A stretch of DNA of 64,000 bases, taken from positions 62,001 through 126,000 of the forward strand of contig JBFMFX010000001.1 in NCBI GenBank assembly GCA_040752005.1, written 5' to 3'. The notes beneath the pieces are model-generated. The model was not told where the DNA came from. It did not search any database and worked only from the letters and a program-made list of their open reading frames with translations. Positions 55,359 through 64,000 of the stretch are shown here, piece after piece (position 1 is the first letter of the stretch; each line of letters begins with the position of its first letter). The position numbers and the translations under genes were made by a program. The stretch comes from RBG-16-66-20 sp040752005 (lineage in GTDB: Bacteria > Pseudomonadota > Gammaproteobacteria > Burkholderiales > SG8-39).

Positions 55359-56224
55359 CAGCCGAGCACCCGGGGCCTTGCCGCGAGATGGAAGCCGTCG
55401 AACGCCGGCGTCGGCGTGCGGTTGGCGAGCGGCCGGCCCTGCTTCGCGTTCGGTACGGCGCCATCCACGCGCAGGCACGCGCCGGAGATGAAAGCGGCGG
55501 CGGGCGAGAGCAGAAACACGATGGCGGCCGAAACCTCCGACTCGGTGCCCAGGCGCGCGAGCGGCACGCGTGCCGGAAGCGAGCGGATGTGCTCGGCCAT
55601 CTCCGGCGGATACTGGTCCAGGCCGCTGGAAGCGATCCAGCCGGGCGCCACGGCGTTCACGCGCACCGGTGCCCATTCGAAGGCGGCGGTCTCGGTGAAG
55701 TTGAGCATTCCGGCGCGCGCCGCCCCGGAGTGTCCCATGCCGGGCATGCCGTGCCACATGTCGGCGATGAGGTTGACGATGGCGCCCGAAGCCGCCTTCT
55801 TCATCCACTGCGTGTAGCACTCGCGCGCCATCAGGAACCCGCCGGTGAGGTTGGTGCGTACCACCGCGTCCCAGCCTCTGGCGCTGATCGCCTCCAAGGG
55901 CGCGGCGAACTGGCCACCGGCGTTGTTGACGAGGAAGTCGAGCCGGCCGAAGTCGGCGAGCGCGTTTGAAACGGTGCGGCGCACCGCCTCCTCCTCGCGG
56001 ATGTCGCAGGCGTGGCAGCGCGCCTCGCCCCCGGCGGCGGCGATTTCCTCGCGCACGCGCTCGAGCTTTTCCAGTTTTCGGCCGACGAGCGCGACGCGGG
56101 CGCCGAGCGCGGCCAGTTCGTGCGCCGTGCAGCGTCCGATGCCGGAGCCCGCGCCGGTGACGATGCCAGCCTGGCCGGCGAGAAGATCGGAGCGAAACAC
56201 GGAGCGGTAGCGTGCGGGCGTCAT
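55358..56224 (-). CDS. SDR-family oxidoreductase, PECR-like (trans-2-enoyl-CoA reductase type)
   Basis: 288 aa. The cofactor motif is TGAGSGIGR, with NNAGGQ further on. At the catalytic site the usual Tyr-x3-Lys is replaced by HSGAARAGM (His and Arg), as in peroxisomal trans-2-enoyl-CoA reductase. This favours an enoyl-CoA reductase or similar role over alcohol oxidation. It heads the minus-strand carboxylase cluster (compare AtuB/AtuG) and overlaps the beta-subunit gene by 1 base. Confidence 0.87.
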   Translation of the reverse strand: MTPARYRSVFRSDLLAGQAGIVTGAGSGIGRCTAHELAALGARVALVGRKLEKLERVREEIAAAGGEARCHACDIREEEAVRRTVSNALADFGRLDFLVNNAGGQFAAPLEAISARGWDAVVRTNLTGGFLMARECYTQWMKKAASGAIVNLIADMWHGMPGMGHSGAARAGMLNFTETAAFEWAPVRVNAVAPGWIASSGLDQYPPEMAEHIRSLPARVPLARLGTESEVSAAIVFLLSPAAAFISGACLRVDGAVPNAKQGRPLANRTPTPAFDGFHLAARPRVLG

Positions 56225-56533
56225 CCGGAACGCAAGCTTACCAAGCGACGGCGCGGCGCGCGCCGCGGCGGCGTTCGGCGCCGAGCCGCGGTCCGTGCGG
56301 TGCCTTGCGCGCTGCGCAGGCGACGAGGGCACGGGGATGCGCTCGCCCTGCGGCATCGGAATGCTTTTCGTCCGGCGCCGGGCCGGTGTCCGCCGCAGCC
56401 TGGCGCAACCCGCGAGCGGCGGCCCGGTGGCGGCGCTGCCTGTGCGGCTCCGTTTCATACGCCATGTGCACGGACAGCGCCCGGCCGGGCGCGAGCTTCG
56501 TCTAGAATCGTCCCTCATTTCCGAGGACGCGCC
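56225..56533. other. 309-base divergent intergenic region
   Basis: It separates the carboxylase cluster (minus) from the acyl-CoA dehydrogenase operon (plus). No gene is supported; short frames here have no family match. A TAGAAT at 56503-56508 is the only clear promoter-like signal. A regulator site is likely but none stands out. Confidence 0.5.
56503..56508 (+). promoter_or_regulatory. Candidate -10 element of the acyl-CoA dehydrogenase operon
   Basis: TAGAAT 26 bases before the GTG at 56534, with GAGGA between. The same box and spacing occurs before several genes in this window. The -35 is not clear. Confidence 0.4.
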
Positions 56534-57685
56534 GTGATCCCCCGCACTCTCTTCAAGCCCGAGCACGAAACCTTTCGCGAGAGCGTGCGACGCTTTCTCG
56601 AAGCAGAGGTGAAGCCGCACGACGAGCGCTGGCAGGAGCAGGGTTATGTGGACAGGTCGGTGTGGCGCAAGGCGGGCGAGCACGGGTTCCTGTGCATGAG
56701 CATGCCGGAGGAGTACGGCGGCGCGGGGGCCGACAAGCTCTTCAGCGTGGTGCTGATCGAGGAGCAGGCGCGGATCAACAACTCCTCGCTCGGATGGGGG
56801 CTGCATTCCGAGATCGTCGCGCCTTACCTGCTGCACTACGGAAGCGAGACGCTCAAGCGCAAGTACCTGCCGAAGATGGCCTCGGGCGAGATGATCGGCG
56901 CGATCGCGATGAGCGAACCGGGCGCCGGTTCCGACCTGCAGGCGGTGAAGACCACCGCGGTGCGAAAGGGCGATCGCTACCTCCTCAACGGGTCGAAAAC
57001 CTTCATCACCAACGGCTGGAACTGCGATCTCGTCATCGTGGTGGCGAAGACCGACCCGGCGAAAGGCGCCAAGGGCACGAGCCTGCTCGTCGTGGACACC
57101 TCGATGAAGGGTTTCAGCAAGGGAAAGCGCCTGAAGAAGATCGGCCTCAAGGGGCAGGACACGGCGGAACTCTTCTTCGACAATGTCGAGGTGCCGGCGG
57201 AAAACCTGCTCGGGGAGGAGGGCAACGGCTTCATCTACCTGATGCAGGAGCTGCCCTGGGAGCGACTTCAGATCGCGATCGCTGCGGCGGCGAAATCCGA
57301 GGCCGCGCTCGGCTGGACGATCCAGTACGTCAACGAGCGCAAGGCGTTCGGCAGGCCGGTCGCGAGCTTTCAGACGACGCGCTTTCGGCTCGCGGAGGTC
57401 GCGACCGAGGTGCAGGTGATGCGGGTGTTCGTGGACCGCTGCATCGAGCTGCTGATGGAAGGCAAGCTCGACACCGTCACCGCCTCGATGGCGAAGTACT
57501 GGGCCTCGGACACGGAGAACCGGGTGGTGGACGAGTGCCTGCAGCTTCACGGCGGCTACGGCTACATGTGGGAGTTCCCGATCGCGCAGGCCTACGTGGA
57601 CGCGCGCGTGCAGCGCATCTACGGCGGCACCAACGAGATCATGAAGGAGCTGATCTCGCGCTCGCTCGGGCTCTCGGAAAAATAG
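56534..57685 (+). CDS. Long-chain (LCAD-type) acyl-CoA dehydrogenase
   Basis: 383 aa. It closely follows the LCAD pattern: AIAMSEPGAGSDLQAVKTTA, LMQELPWERLQIAIAA (helix-G catalytic Glu) and QRIYGGTNEIMKELISRSLG. GTG start. Its TAG stop is formed at the edge of the palindromic repeat at 57676-57714. The thiolase gene follows 38 bases later, so dehydrogenase, thiolase and FadJ-like protein form a beta-oxidation operon. Confidence 0.93.
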   Translation: MIPRTLFKPEHETFRESVRRFLEAEVKPHDERWQEQGYVDRSVWRKAGEHGFLCMSMPEEYGGAGADKLFSVVLIEEQARINNSSLGWGLHSEIVAPYLLHYGSETLKRKYLPKMASGEMIGAIAMSEPGAGSDLQAVKTTAVRKGDRYLLNGSKTFITNGWNCDLVIVVAKTDPAKGAKGTSLLVVDTSMKGFSKGKRLKKIGLKGQDTAELFFDNVEVPAENLLGEEGNGFIYLMQELPWERLQIAIAAAAKSEAALGWTIQYVNERKAFGRPVASFQTTRFRLAEVATEVQVMRVFVDRCIELLMEGKLDTVTASMAKYWASDTENRVVDECLQLHGGYGYMWEFPIAQAYVDARVQRIYGGTNEIMKELISRSLGLSEK

Positions 57686-57714
57686 GGTCAGACCCGGGTC
57701 TGACCCAGATTCGG
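57676..57714. repeat. GGGTCAGACC-family palindrome between dehydrogenase and thiolase genes (locus 5)
   Basis: GGGTCAGACCC (57685-57695) is directly followed by its exact complement GGGTCTGACCC (57696-57706), a perfect 22-base palindrome. GAAAAATA and AGATTCGG flank it. It supplies the stop codon of the dehydrogenase gene and fills most of the gap to the thiolase start. Confidence 0.9.
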
Positions 57715-57723
57715 GGGTGAACG

Positions 57724-58928
<1,205 letters not shown>

Positions 58929-58929
<1 letters not shown>

Positions 58930-61061
58930 TGAGCGCCGTCTCGCCGATCCGCTGGGAAAAAGACGCCGAAGGCATCGTCACGCTCACCTTCGACGCGCCG
59001 GACTCCGCGGTCAACACCATGACCGCGGCCTGGGAGCAGGCGTTCGCCGATTCGGTCGAGCGCCTCGCGCGGGAAAAGAACGAGACGCGTGGAGTGATCC
59101 TCGCCTCCGCCAAGAAGACGTTCTTTGCCGGCGCGGAACTGAAAGACGTGCTCGCGTTCGGGCCGCAGGACGGGCCGAAGGTGTTCCACTGGGCCGAGGG
59201 CGTGAAGCGGCACTTGCGCGCGCTGGAAAAGGTCGGTGCGCCGGTGGTCGCGGTGATCGAGGGCGCGGCGCTCGGCGGCGGCTGGGAGATCGCCCTGTGC
59301 GCGCACTGCCGCCTGGTGCTCGATGACGACGCGATCCGCCTCGGGCTGCCGGAGGTGACGCTCGGCCTGCTTCCGGGCGCGGGCGGCGTCACCAAGATGA
59401 CGCGGCTGCTGGGGCTGCAAGGGGCGTTTCCGTACCTCGTCGAGGGGCGCACCATGTCCCCGAAAGAGGCGGCGAAGCTTGGCCTGGTGCAGGGACTCGC
59501 CGCCACGCGCGCAGACCTTTTTCGCATGGCGCGCGAGTGGATCGCGGCGAATCCTTCGCCCAGGCAGCCGTGGGACGACGAGAACTGGCGCATGCCGGGC
59601 GGAGGGCCGTCCAACCCGAAGGTCGCGCAGATGCTCGCGGTCGCGCCGGCGATGGTGGTGGAAAAGACGCGCGGCCTGTATCCGGCGCCGAAGGCGATCC
59701 TCGCGGCCATGGTCGAGGGCGCGCACGTGGACTTCGACACGGCGCTGCGCATCGAGTCGCGCTATCTCGCGCGCCTTGCGGTCTCGCCGGTGGCGAAGAA
59801 CCTGATCCGGCTCTTCTTCGACCGCACCGCGATCCGCTCGGGCGCCTCGCGCCCGAAGGACGTGCCGAAGTGGAAGGCAACGAAGGTCGGCATCCTCGGC
59901 GCCGGGATGATGGGCGGCGGCATCGCGTACGCCAACGCGGTGCGCGGGATTCCCTGCGTGCTGAAGGACGTGTCGCTCGAAAAAGCGCAAGCGGGGCGCG
60001 GCTACACCGCGAAGGTGATGGAACGGCGGAAGAAAGACCCCGCGCCGGCGCTCGCGCTGATTGTGCCGACCGAAAATGCACGGGACCTCGCCGGCTGCGA
60101 CCTGATCATCGAGGCGGTGTTCGAAAAGCGCGAGCTGAAGGCGCAGGTGACGAAGGAGGCCGAGCCCTTCCTCGCCCCGGGCGGCATCTTCGCCTCGAAC
60201 ACCTCGACGCTGCCGATCACCGGGCTGGCGCAGGCCGCGGCCGCGCCCGAGCGCTTCATCGGGCTTCATTTCTTCTCGCCGGTGGACCGCATGGAGCTGG
60301 TCGAGATCATCAAGGGGCGCAGGACCTCGGCCGAGACGCTCGCCAAGGCGTACGACTACGTGCTCCAGATCGGCAAGACCCCGATCGTGGTGAACGATTC
60401 GCGCGGCTTCTTCACCAGCCGGACCTTCGGCACATTCGTCCAGGAAGGCTGCGCGATGCTCGCCGAGGGCATTCCCGCGGCGGTGATCGAGAACGCCGCG
60501 CGCCAGGCGGGAATGCCGGTCGGGCCGCTGGAGGTCATTGACCAGACCTCGCTCGCGCTCTCGGTCGCGGTGATGGAGCAGACGATCGCCGACCTCAAGG
60601 CCGAGGGCAAACCCTTGCCGCCCGAGCATCCCGGGCAGCAGGTGATCCTGCGGATGGTGAAGGAGTTCAACCGGCCGGGGCGCGCCGCGGGCGCGGGTTT
60701 CTACGAGTACCCGAAGGAGGGCAAAAAGTATCTGTGGCCCGAGCTGGCGCGCATCTTCGGCAGGCCGGAGGCGAGCTGGGATTTCGCGGAGCTGAAGGAT
60801 CGGTTTCTCTATCGGCAGGCGATCGAGGCGGCGCGCTGCCTCGAAGAAGGCGTGCTCGAATCGGCCGCCGACGGCAACGTCGGCTCGATCCTCGGCATCG
60901 GCTTTCCGGCCTGGACCGGTGGCGCGTTGCAGTTCGTGAACCACGTCGGCGTGGCGAAGTTCGTCGCGCGCGCCGACGAGCTGGCGAAGAAATACGGCGA
61001 GCGCTTTGCACCGCCGGCGTTGCTGCGCGACAAGGCGGCGAAGGGCGCGCCGCTGCGCTAG
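58929..61061 (+). CDS. FadJ-like bifunctional enoyl-CoA hydratase/3-hydroxyacyl-CoA dehydrogenase
   Basis: 710 aa. The crotonase part (about 1-290) has catalytic Glu in GGGWEIAL and LPEVTLGLLPGAGG. The dehydrogenase part (about 315-700) has the NAD site ILGAGMMGGGIAYA, the catalytic His in IGLHFFSPVDRMELV and a second C-terminal 3HCDH repeat. It forms the alpha subunit partner of the upstream thiolase. The loop after KVMERRKK is shorter than usual. Its stop overlaps that of the convergent permease. Confidence 0.93.
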
Positions 61062-61930
61062 CGCCGCCCGGCCAGCACGAGCGCGTTCCCTGCAAGCGAG
61101 ACCGCGACGCCGGCGGCGGTGAGAAGGTGCCATTCGAACCCCTCGAACGCGGTCGAGACGAACAGCGCCGCGACCGGCGCCATGACGCCGACGTAGGAGG
61201 CGCGCGCGACGCCGATGCGCTCGACCAGGGTCAGCCAGCCGGCGAAGGCGAGCACCGAGCCGAAGAGCGCGAGGTACGCGAGCGAAAGAAGGTAGGGCGC
61301 GCCGAGCTCGACCGTGATCGCGCGGCCGAGCGCAGCGGCGATGAGAAACGTCGCGGCCGCGCCATAGCCCATGCTCCAGGCCATGGTCGGCCAGCCGGTG
61401 AGGCGGCGGAGCTGGTTGCGGTGCGCGAGCAGCCCGCCGCAGGTGGAAACGAGCACGGCGGCGCCGGTGAGGAGCGCGCCGATTGCGGCATCGCCGCGCG
61501 CGGCCGGGCGCGCGAGCTCCGGCCAGTAGATGAGCGCGATACCGGCGATGCCGAGAATGGATCCGGCCGCCATGCGCGCCGTCATCGGCTGGCCGAAGAA
61601 GAACCGCAGCCCGAGCATCGCGGCCAGGGGGCTTGCCGAGTAGCCGATCGCGACCAGCCCCGAGGGGACATGCCGCTCGGCGTGATAGACGCAGACATAG
61701 CTCACGCCGTACATGGCGACACCCATCGCGGCGAGCGCCGCGTGCTCGTGCGCGGCAAAGCGCATCGGCAGGCCGCGCACGCGACACCACAGGGCGATCG
61801 CAGCCGCGGCGAGCGCGAAGCGATAACTGACGCTCAGCTCCGGCGCCACCGGCCCGAGCTGGAAGGTGATCGCCAACCACGTCGTGCCCCAGACGAGGAC
61901 GCAGCCGGCGAAGATCGCGGGGGTGTTCAC
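61058..61930 (-). CDS. EamA/DMT superfamily permease
   Basis: 290 aa with ten hydrophobic segments in two EamA repeats (GCVLVWGTTWLAITFQLGPV begins the first). Probable metabolite exporter with unknown substrate. GTG start at 61930. It stands alone, convergent with the FadJ-like gene (stop codons share CTAG) and divergent from the nitronate monooxygenase gene. Confidence 0.85.
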   Translation of the reverse strand: MNTPAIFAGCVLVWGTTWLAITFQLGPVAPELSVSYRFALAAAAIALWCRVRGLPMRFAAHEHAALAAMGVAMYGVSYVCVYHAERHVPSGLVAIGYSASPLAAMLGLRFFFGQPMTARMAAGSILGIAGIALIYWPELARPAARGDAAIGALLTGAAVLVSTCGGLLAHRNQLRRLTGWPTMAWSMGYGAAATFLIAAALGRAITVELGAPYLLSLAYLALFGSVLAFAGWLTLVERIGVARASYVGVMAPVAALFVSTAFEGFEWHLLTAAGVAVSLAGNALVLAGRR

Positions 61931-61997
61931 GGGGCGGCGCGGCAAAGCGCGCCATGATACGCTCGCGCGCTCGACGCGAACGAAAGGAATCTGCCGG

Positions 61998-62942
61998 ATG
62001 TCCCTGCCGCCGCTTCTGCAACGCCTGCGCCTGCCGGTGATCGGCGCGCCGATGTTCATCGCCGGCAACCCGCGCCTGGTGATCGAGCAGTGCAAGGCCG
62101 GGATCGTCGGCTCCTTTCCGGCGCTGAACGCCCGGCCGAAAGAGGCGCTCGAAGGCTGGCTGACCGAGATCGAGCAGGCGCTCGCCGCGCACCCGGGCGC
62201 GGCGCCGTACGCCGTGAACCAGATCATCCACAAGTCGAACGACCGGCTGGAGCACGACCTGGAAGTGTGCGTGCGGCACAAGGTGCCGATCATCATCACG
62301 AGCCTGCGGGCGCCGCACGAAATCGTGCCGCGCGTGCACGCCTACGGCGGGCTGGTGCTCCACGACGTGATCAGCGTGCGGCACGCGGAAAAGGCGCTCG
62401 AGGCGGGCGTGGACGGCCTGATCCTGGTGTGCGCCGGCGCGGGCGGGCACGCCGGCACGCTCTCGCCCTTTGCGCTGGTGGGCGAGGTGCGCCGCTTCTT
62501 CGACGGCCTCGTCGTGCTCGCCGGCGCGATCGCGACAGGCGACGCGATTCTTGCGGCGCAGGCGGCGGGCGCGGATCTCGCCTACATCGGCACGCGCTTT
62601 CTCGCCACACCGGAGGCGAGCGTGCCGGATCGCTACAAGGAAGAGATCGTGCGCGCGAGCGCCGCCGACATCGTCTATACCGACCTCTTCTCCGGCGTGC
62701 ACGGCAACTACCTCAGGCACAGCGTCGTCGCCGCCGGTTTCGACCCGGCGAACCTGCCGCGCTCGGATCCGAGCAAGATGAACTTCGGCTCCGGCAGCGG
62801 CGCCGAGAAGAAGGTCTGGCGCGACATCTGGAGCGCCGGGCAGGGCGTCGGGCAGATTGACCGCATCCTGCCGGTGGCCGAGGTGGTCGAGCGCCTCGCC
62901 GCGGAGTACGCTGCCGCGCGCCGGCGGCTGCAGATCAACTGA
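61998..62942 (+). CDS. Nitronate monooxygenase family FMN enzyme
   Basis: 314 aa TIM-barrel flavoprotein. LPVIGAPMFIAGNPRLV at the start and CAGAGGHAGTLSPFALV in the phosphate-binding part are typical of the NMO/2-nitropropane dioxygenase family. AYIGTRFLATPEA is a further family segment. Relatives oxidise propionate-3-nitronate or reduce enoyl compounds; the role here is open. Its stop overlaps the next ATG by one base (TGATG). Confidence 0.88.
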   Translation: MSLPPLLQRLRLPVIGAPMFIAGNPRLVIEQCKAGIVGSFPALNARPKEALEGWLTEIEQALAAHPGAAPYAVNQIIHKSNDRLEHDLEVCVRHKVPIIITSLRAPHEIVPRVHAYGGLVLHDVISVRHAEKALEAGVDGLILVCAGAGGHAGTLSPFALVGEVRRFFDGLVVLAGAIATGDAILAAQAAGADLAYIGTRFLATPEASVPDRYKEEIVRASAADIVYTDLFSGVHGNYLRHSVVAAGFDPANLPRSDPSKMNFGSGSGAEKKVWRDIWSAGQGVGQIDRILPVAEVVERLAAEYAAARRRLQIN

Positions 62943-63730
62943 TGGTCGTCGAGATCGAGCGGCGCGCGCACGCCGTCTGGCTGTGGCTGAACCGGCCGGA
63001 GCAGAGGAACGCGCTCAACGCCGAGGTGCAGCAGGCGCTCGGCGACGCGCTGGTGCGTTTCGCGAAGGATCCGGCGGTACGGGTGCTCGTGCTCGCCGGG
63101 CGCGGCCCGGCATTTTCCGCAGGAGGCGATCTCGCGAGGATGGAACAGGCCGCGCGGATGACGAAGGCGCGCGCCCGAGCCGACGCCCTGCGTTTCGCCC
63201 GGCTCCTCCACCGCATCTACGTCTATCCGAAACCGCTGATCGCGCGCGTGCACGGGCCCGCGTTCGCCGGCGGCATGGGCCTTGCCGCCGCCTGCGACCT
63301 CATCGTCGCGGCCGAGGGCGCGGAGTTCTGCCTGCCGGAAGTAAGGATCGGGCTCGTCCCGGCGATGATCGGGCCGTACCTCGTGCGCGCGATGGGCGCA
63401 CAGGCGGTGCGCCGCTACCTGCTGACGGGCGAGCGGCTGTCGGCCCGCGAGGCGCACCGGCTCGGCTTCGTGCACGAATGCGTGCCGGCCGCCGAACTGG
63501 ATGCGCGCATCGAGACCATGGCCACGCAGCTCGCGGCCGCCGGGCCGCGGGCGCTGGCGCGGGCGAAAGCGCTCCTTGCGCGCGTGGAACGCGCGCCGAT
63601 CTCACCGCGGCTCGCCGCGCAGACTGCCCGGATCCTCGCCGACGTGCGCTCGGGAGCCGAGGCGCGCGAGGGCATCCGCGCTTTCCTGGAGAAGCGAAAG
63701 CCCCGCTGGCTCGAGGAACCGGGCTCGTAG
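62942..63730 (+). CDS. Enoyl-CoA hydratase, methylglutaconyl-CoA hydratase-like (LiuC/AtuE type)
   Basis: 262 aa crotonase. Motifs: AFSAGGDLARM, HGPAFAGGMGLAAACDLIVA and CLPEVRIGLVPAMIGPYLVR. The last segment is characteristic of methylglutaconyl-CoA or isohexenylglutaconyl-CoA hydratases rather than of general hydratases. It would act on the product of the acyl-CoA carboxylase encoded at 49530-55358. Co-transcribed with the nitronate monooxygenase gene. Confidence 0.88.
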   Translation: MVVEIERRAHAVWLWLNRPEQRNALNAEVQQALGDALVRFAKDPAVRVLVLAGRGPAFSAGGDLARMEQAARMTKARARADALRFARLLHRIYVYPKPLIARVHGPAFAGGMGLAAACDLIVAAEGAEFCLPEVRIGLVPAMIGPYLVRAMGAQAVRRYLLTGERLSAREAHRLGFVHECVPAAELDARIETMATQLAAAGPRALARAKALLARVERAPISPRLAAQTARILADVRSGAEAREGIRAFLEKRKPRWLEEPGS

Positions 63731-63768
63731 CGACGCCGGTCGCGATCCCCCGGCGGGCGCAGGCGCGC

Positions 63769-64000
63769 TCAGTGTCCGAGCGCTTTCTCGCGCGTCTCCA
63801 TCCAGTCCGTCCAGGCCGCGAGCACCACCACCGCCGCCCCGCTTAACGCGGTGCTCAGGGTCGCCGCCGTGTCGCCGGTGAAGCCGAGCACCATCGGCGA
63901 GATGGCGACCCAGAGCCCGACCAGGAAGCTCGCGCGCTCGGGCCACGGATCCGGGAAATAGACATCGGCGATCTCCAGCAGCACGATCCCCGCGCCGAAC
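63769..64000 (-). CDS. SPW-repeat-like small membrane protein, partial
   Basis: About 77 residues visible; the gene continues beyond the right edge. Two membrane helices occur, one with FLVGLWVAISPMVLGF, a version of the SPW repeat (here SPM), and one with LSGAAVVVLAAWTDWMETRE. Function unknown. It converges on the hydratase gene with 38 bases between. Confidence 0.7.
   Translation of the reverse strand, partial: FGAGIVLLEIADVYFPDPWPERASFLVGLWVAISPMVLGFTGDTAATLSTALSGAAVVVLAAWTDWMETREKALGH

Overview
The window is GC-rich, densely coded chromosomal DNA. The gene content points to a betaproteobacterium: the order petA-petB-petC-sspA-sspB next to an HtrA-type protease, a cysB/cysI-DUF934-cysH-cysD-cysN-cobA-cbiX sulfate assimilation cluster, an intracellular polyhydroxybutyrate depolymerase, and many LIV-type ABC transporters paired with acyl-CoA enzymes. 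The order or genus cannot be fixed from the sequence alone. No phage, insertion sequence or CRISPR array was seen. Genes are tightly packed, with many 1-4 base stop/start overlaps and frequent GTG or TTG starts.

Layout. 1-3086 (minus): a LIV-type ABC transporter (livK, livG, livF and the start of livH). It is preceded by a sigma-54-dependent activator (3253-4680), a row of inverted-repeat operator sites and a -24/-12 promoter. 4692-9735: HtrA-like protease (minus), then the cytochrome bc1 genes and sspA/sspB (plus). 9863-9935: tRNA-Thr. 9943-15496 (minus): DUF2905 protein, then a cofD-moxR-DUF58-transglutaminase operon. 15738-17738: FadH-like dienoyl-CoA reductase. 17792-17947: remnant of a DMT permease. 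18061-19997: alkylation repair (Ada/AlkA fusion, Ogt). 20002-25705: threonine dehydratase-like enzyme, enoyl-CoA hydratase, FadD, GFA protein, DMT permease, phosphoglycolate phosphatase. 25707-29462: penicillin acylase-like hydrolase and PHB depolymerase. 29450-36756: sulfate assimilation and siroheme genes under CysB. 36768-39965 (minus): AtuA, its partner protein, a fumarylacetoacetate hydrolase and DsbB. 40053-47884 (plus): a second LIV operon with an embedded acyl-CoA synthetase and two near-identical binding proteins. 47933-56224 (minus): a carboxylase-based acyl-CoA degradation cluster (hotdog thioesterase, two acyl-CoA dehydrogenases, biotin-dependent carboxylase alpha and beta, PECR-like SDR). 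It is interrupted by a toxin-antitoxin pair lying between two copies of a 240-bp repeat. 56534-63730: LCAD-type dehydrogenase, thiolase, FadJ-like protein, DMT permease, nitronate monooxygenase and a methylglutaconyl-CoA hydratase-like enzyme. 63769-64000: partial SPW-repeat-like membrane protein.

How the genes fit together. The right half reads as a catabolic island. A LIV-type importer and a CoA ligase would bring in and activate a carboxylic acid. Dehydrogenases, an acyl-CoA carboxylase, a glutaconyl-CoA-type hydratase and beta-oxidation enzymes would then degrade it. AtuA and the AtuD-like dehydrogenase suggest acyclic isoprenoid or branched-chain acids, but the substrate is inferred.

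The most unusual signals are these: a dispersed palindromic repeat family built on GGGTCAGACC, one copy of which is translated in frame inside the sulfite reductase gene; a complete sigma-54 control region between a regulator and its likely target transporter; an F420-pathway gene (cofD) coupled to a MoxR operon; a mini TauE gene with an apparent internal deletion; and the toxin-antitoxin module sitting between repeated pieces of a carboxylase gene.
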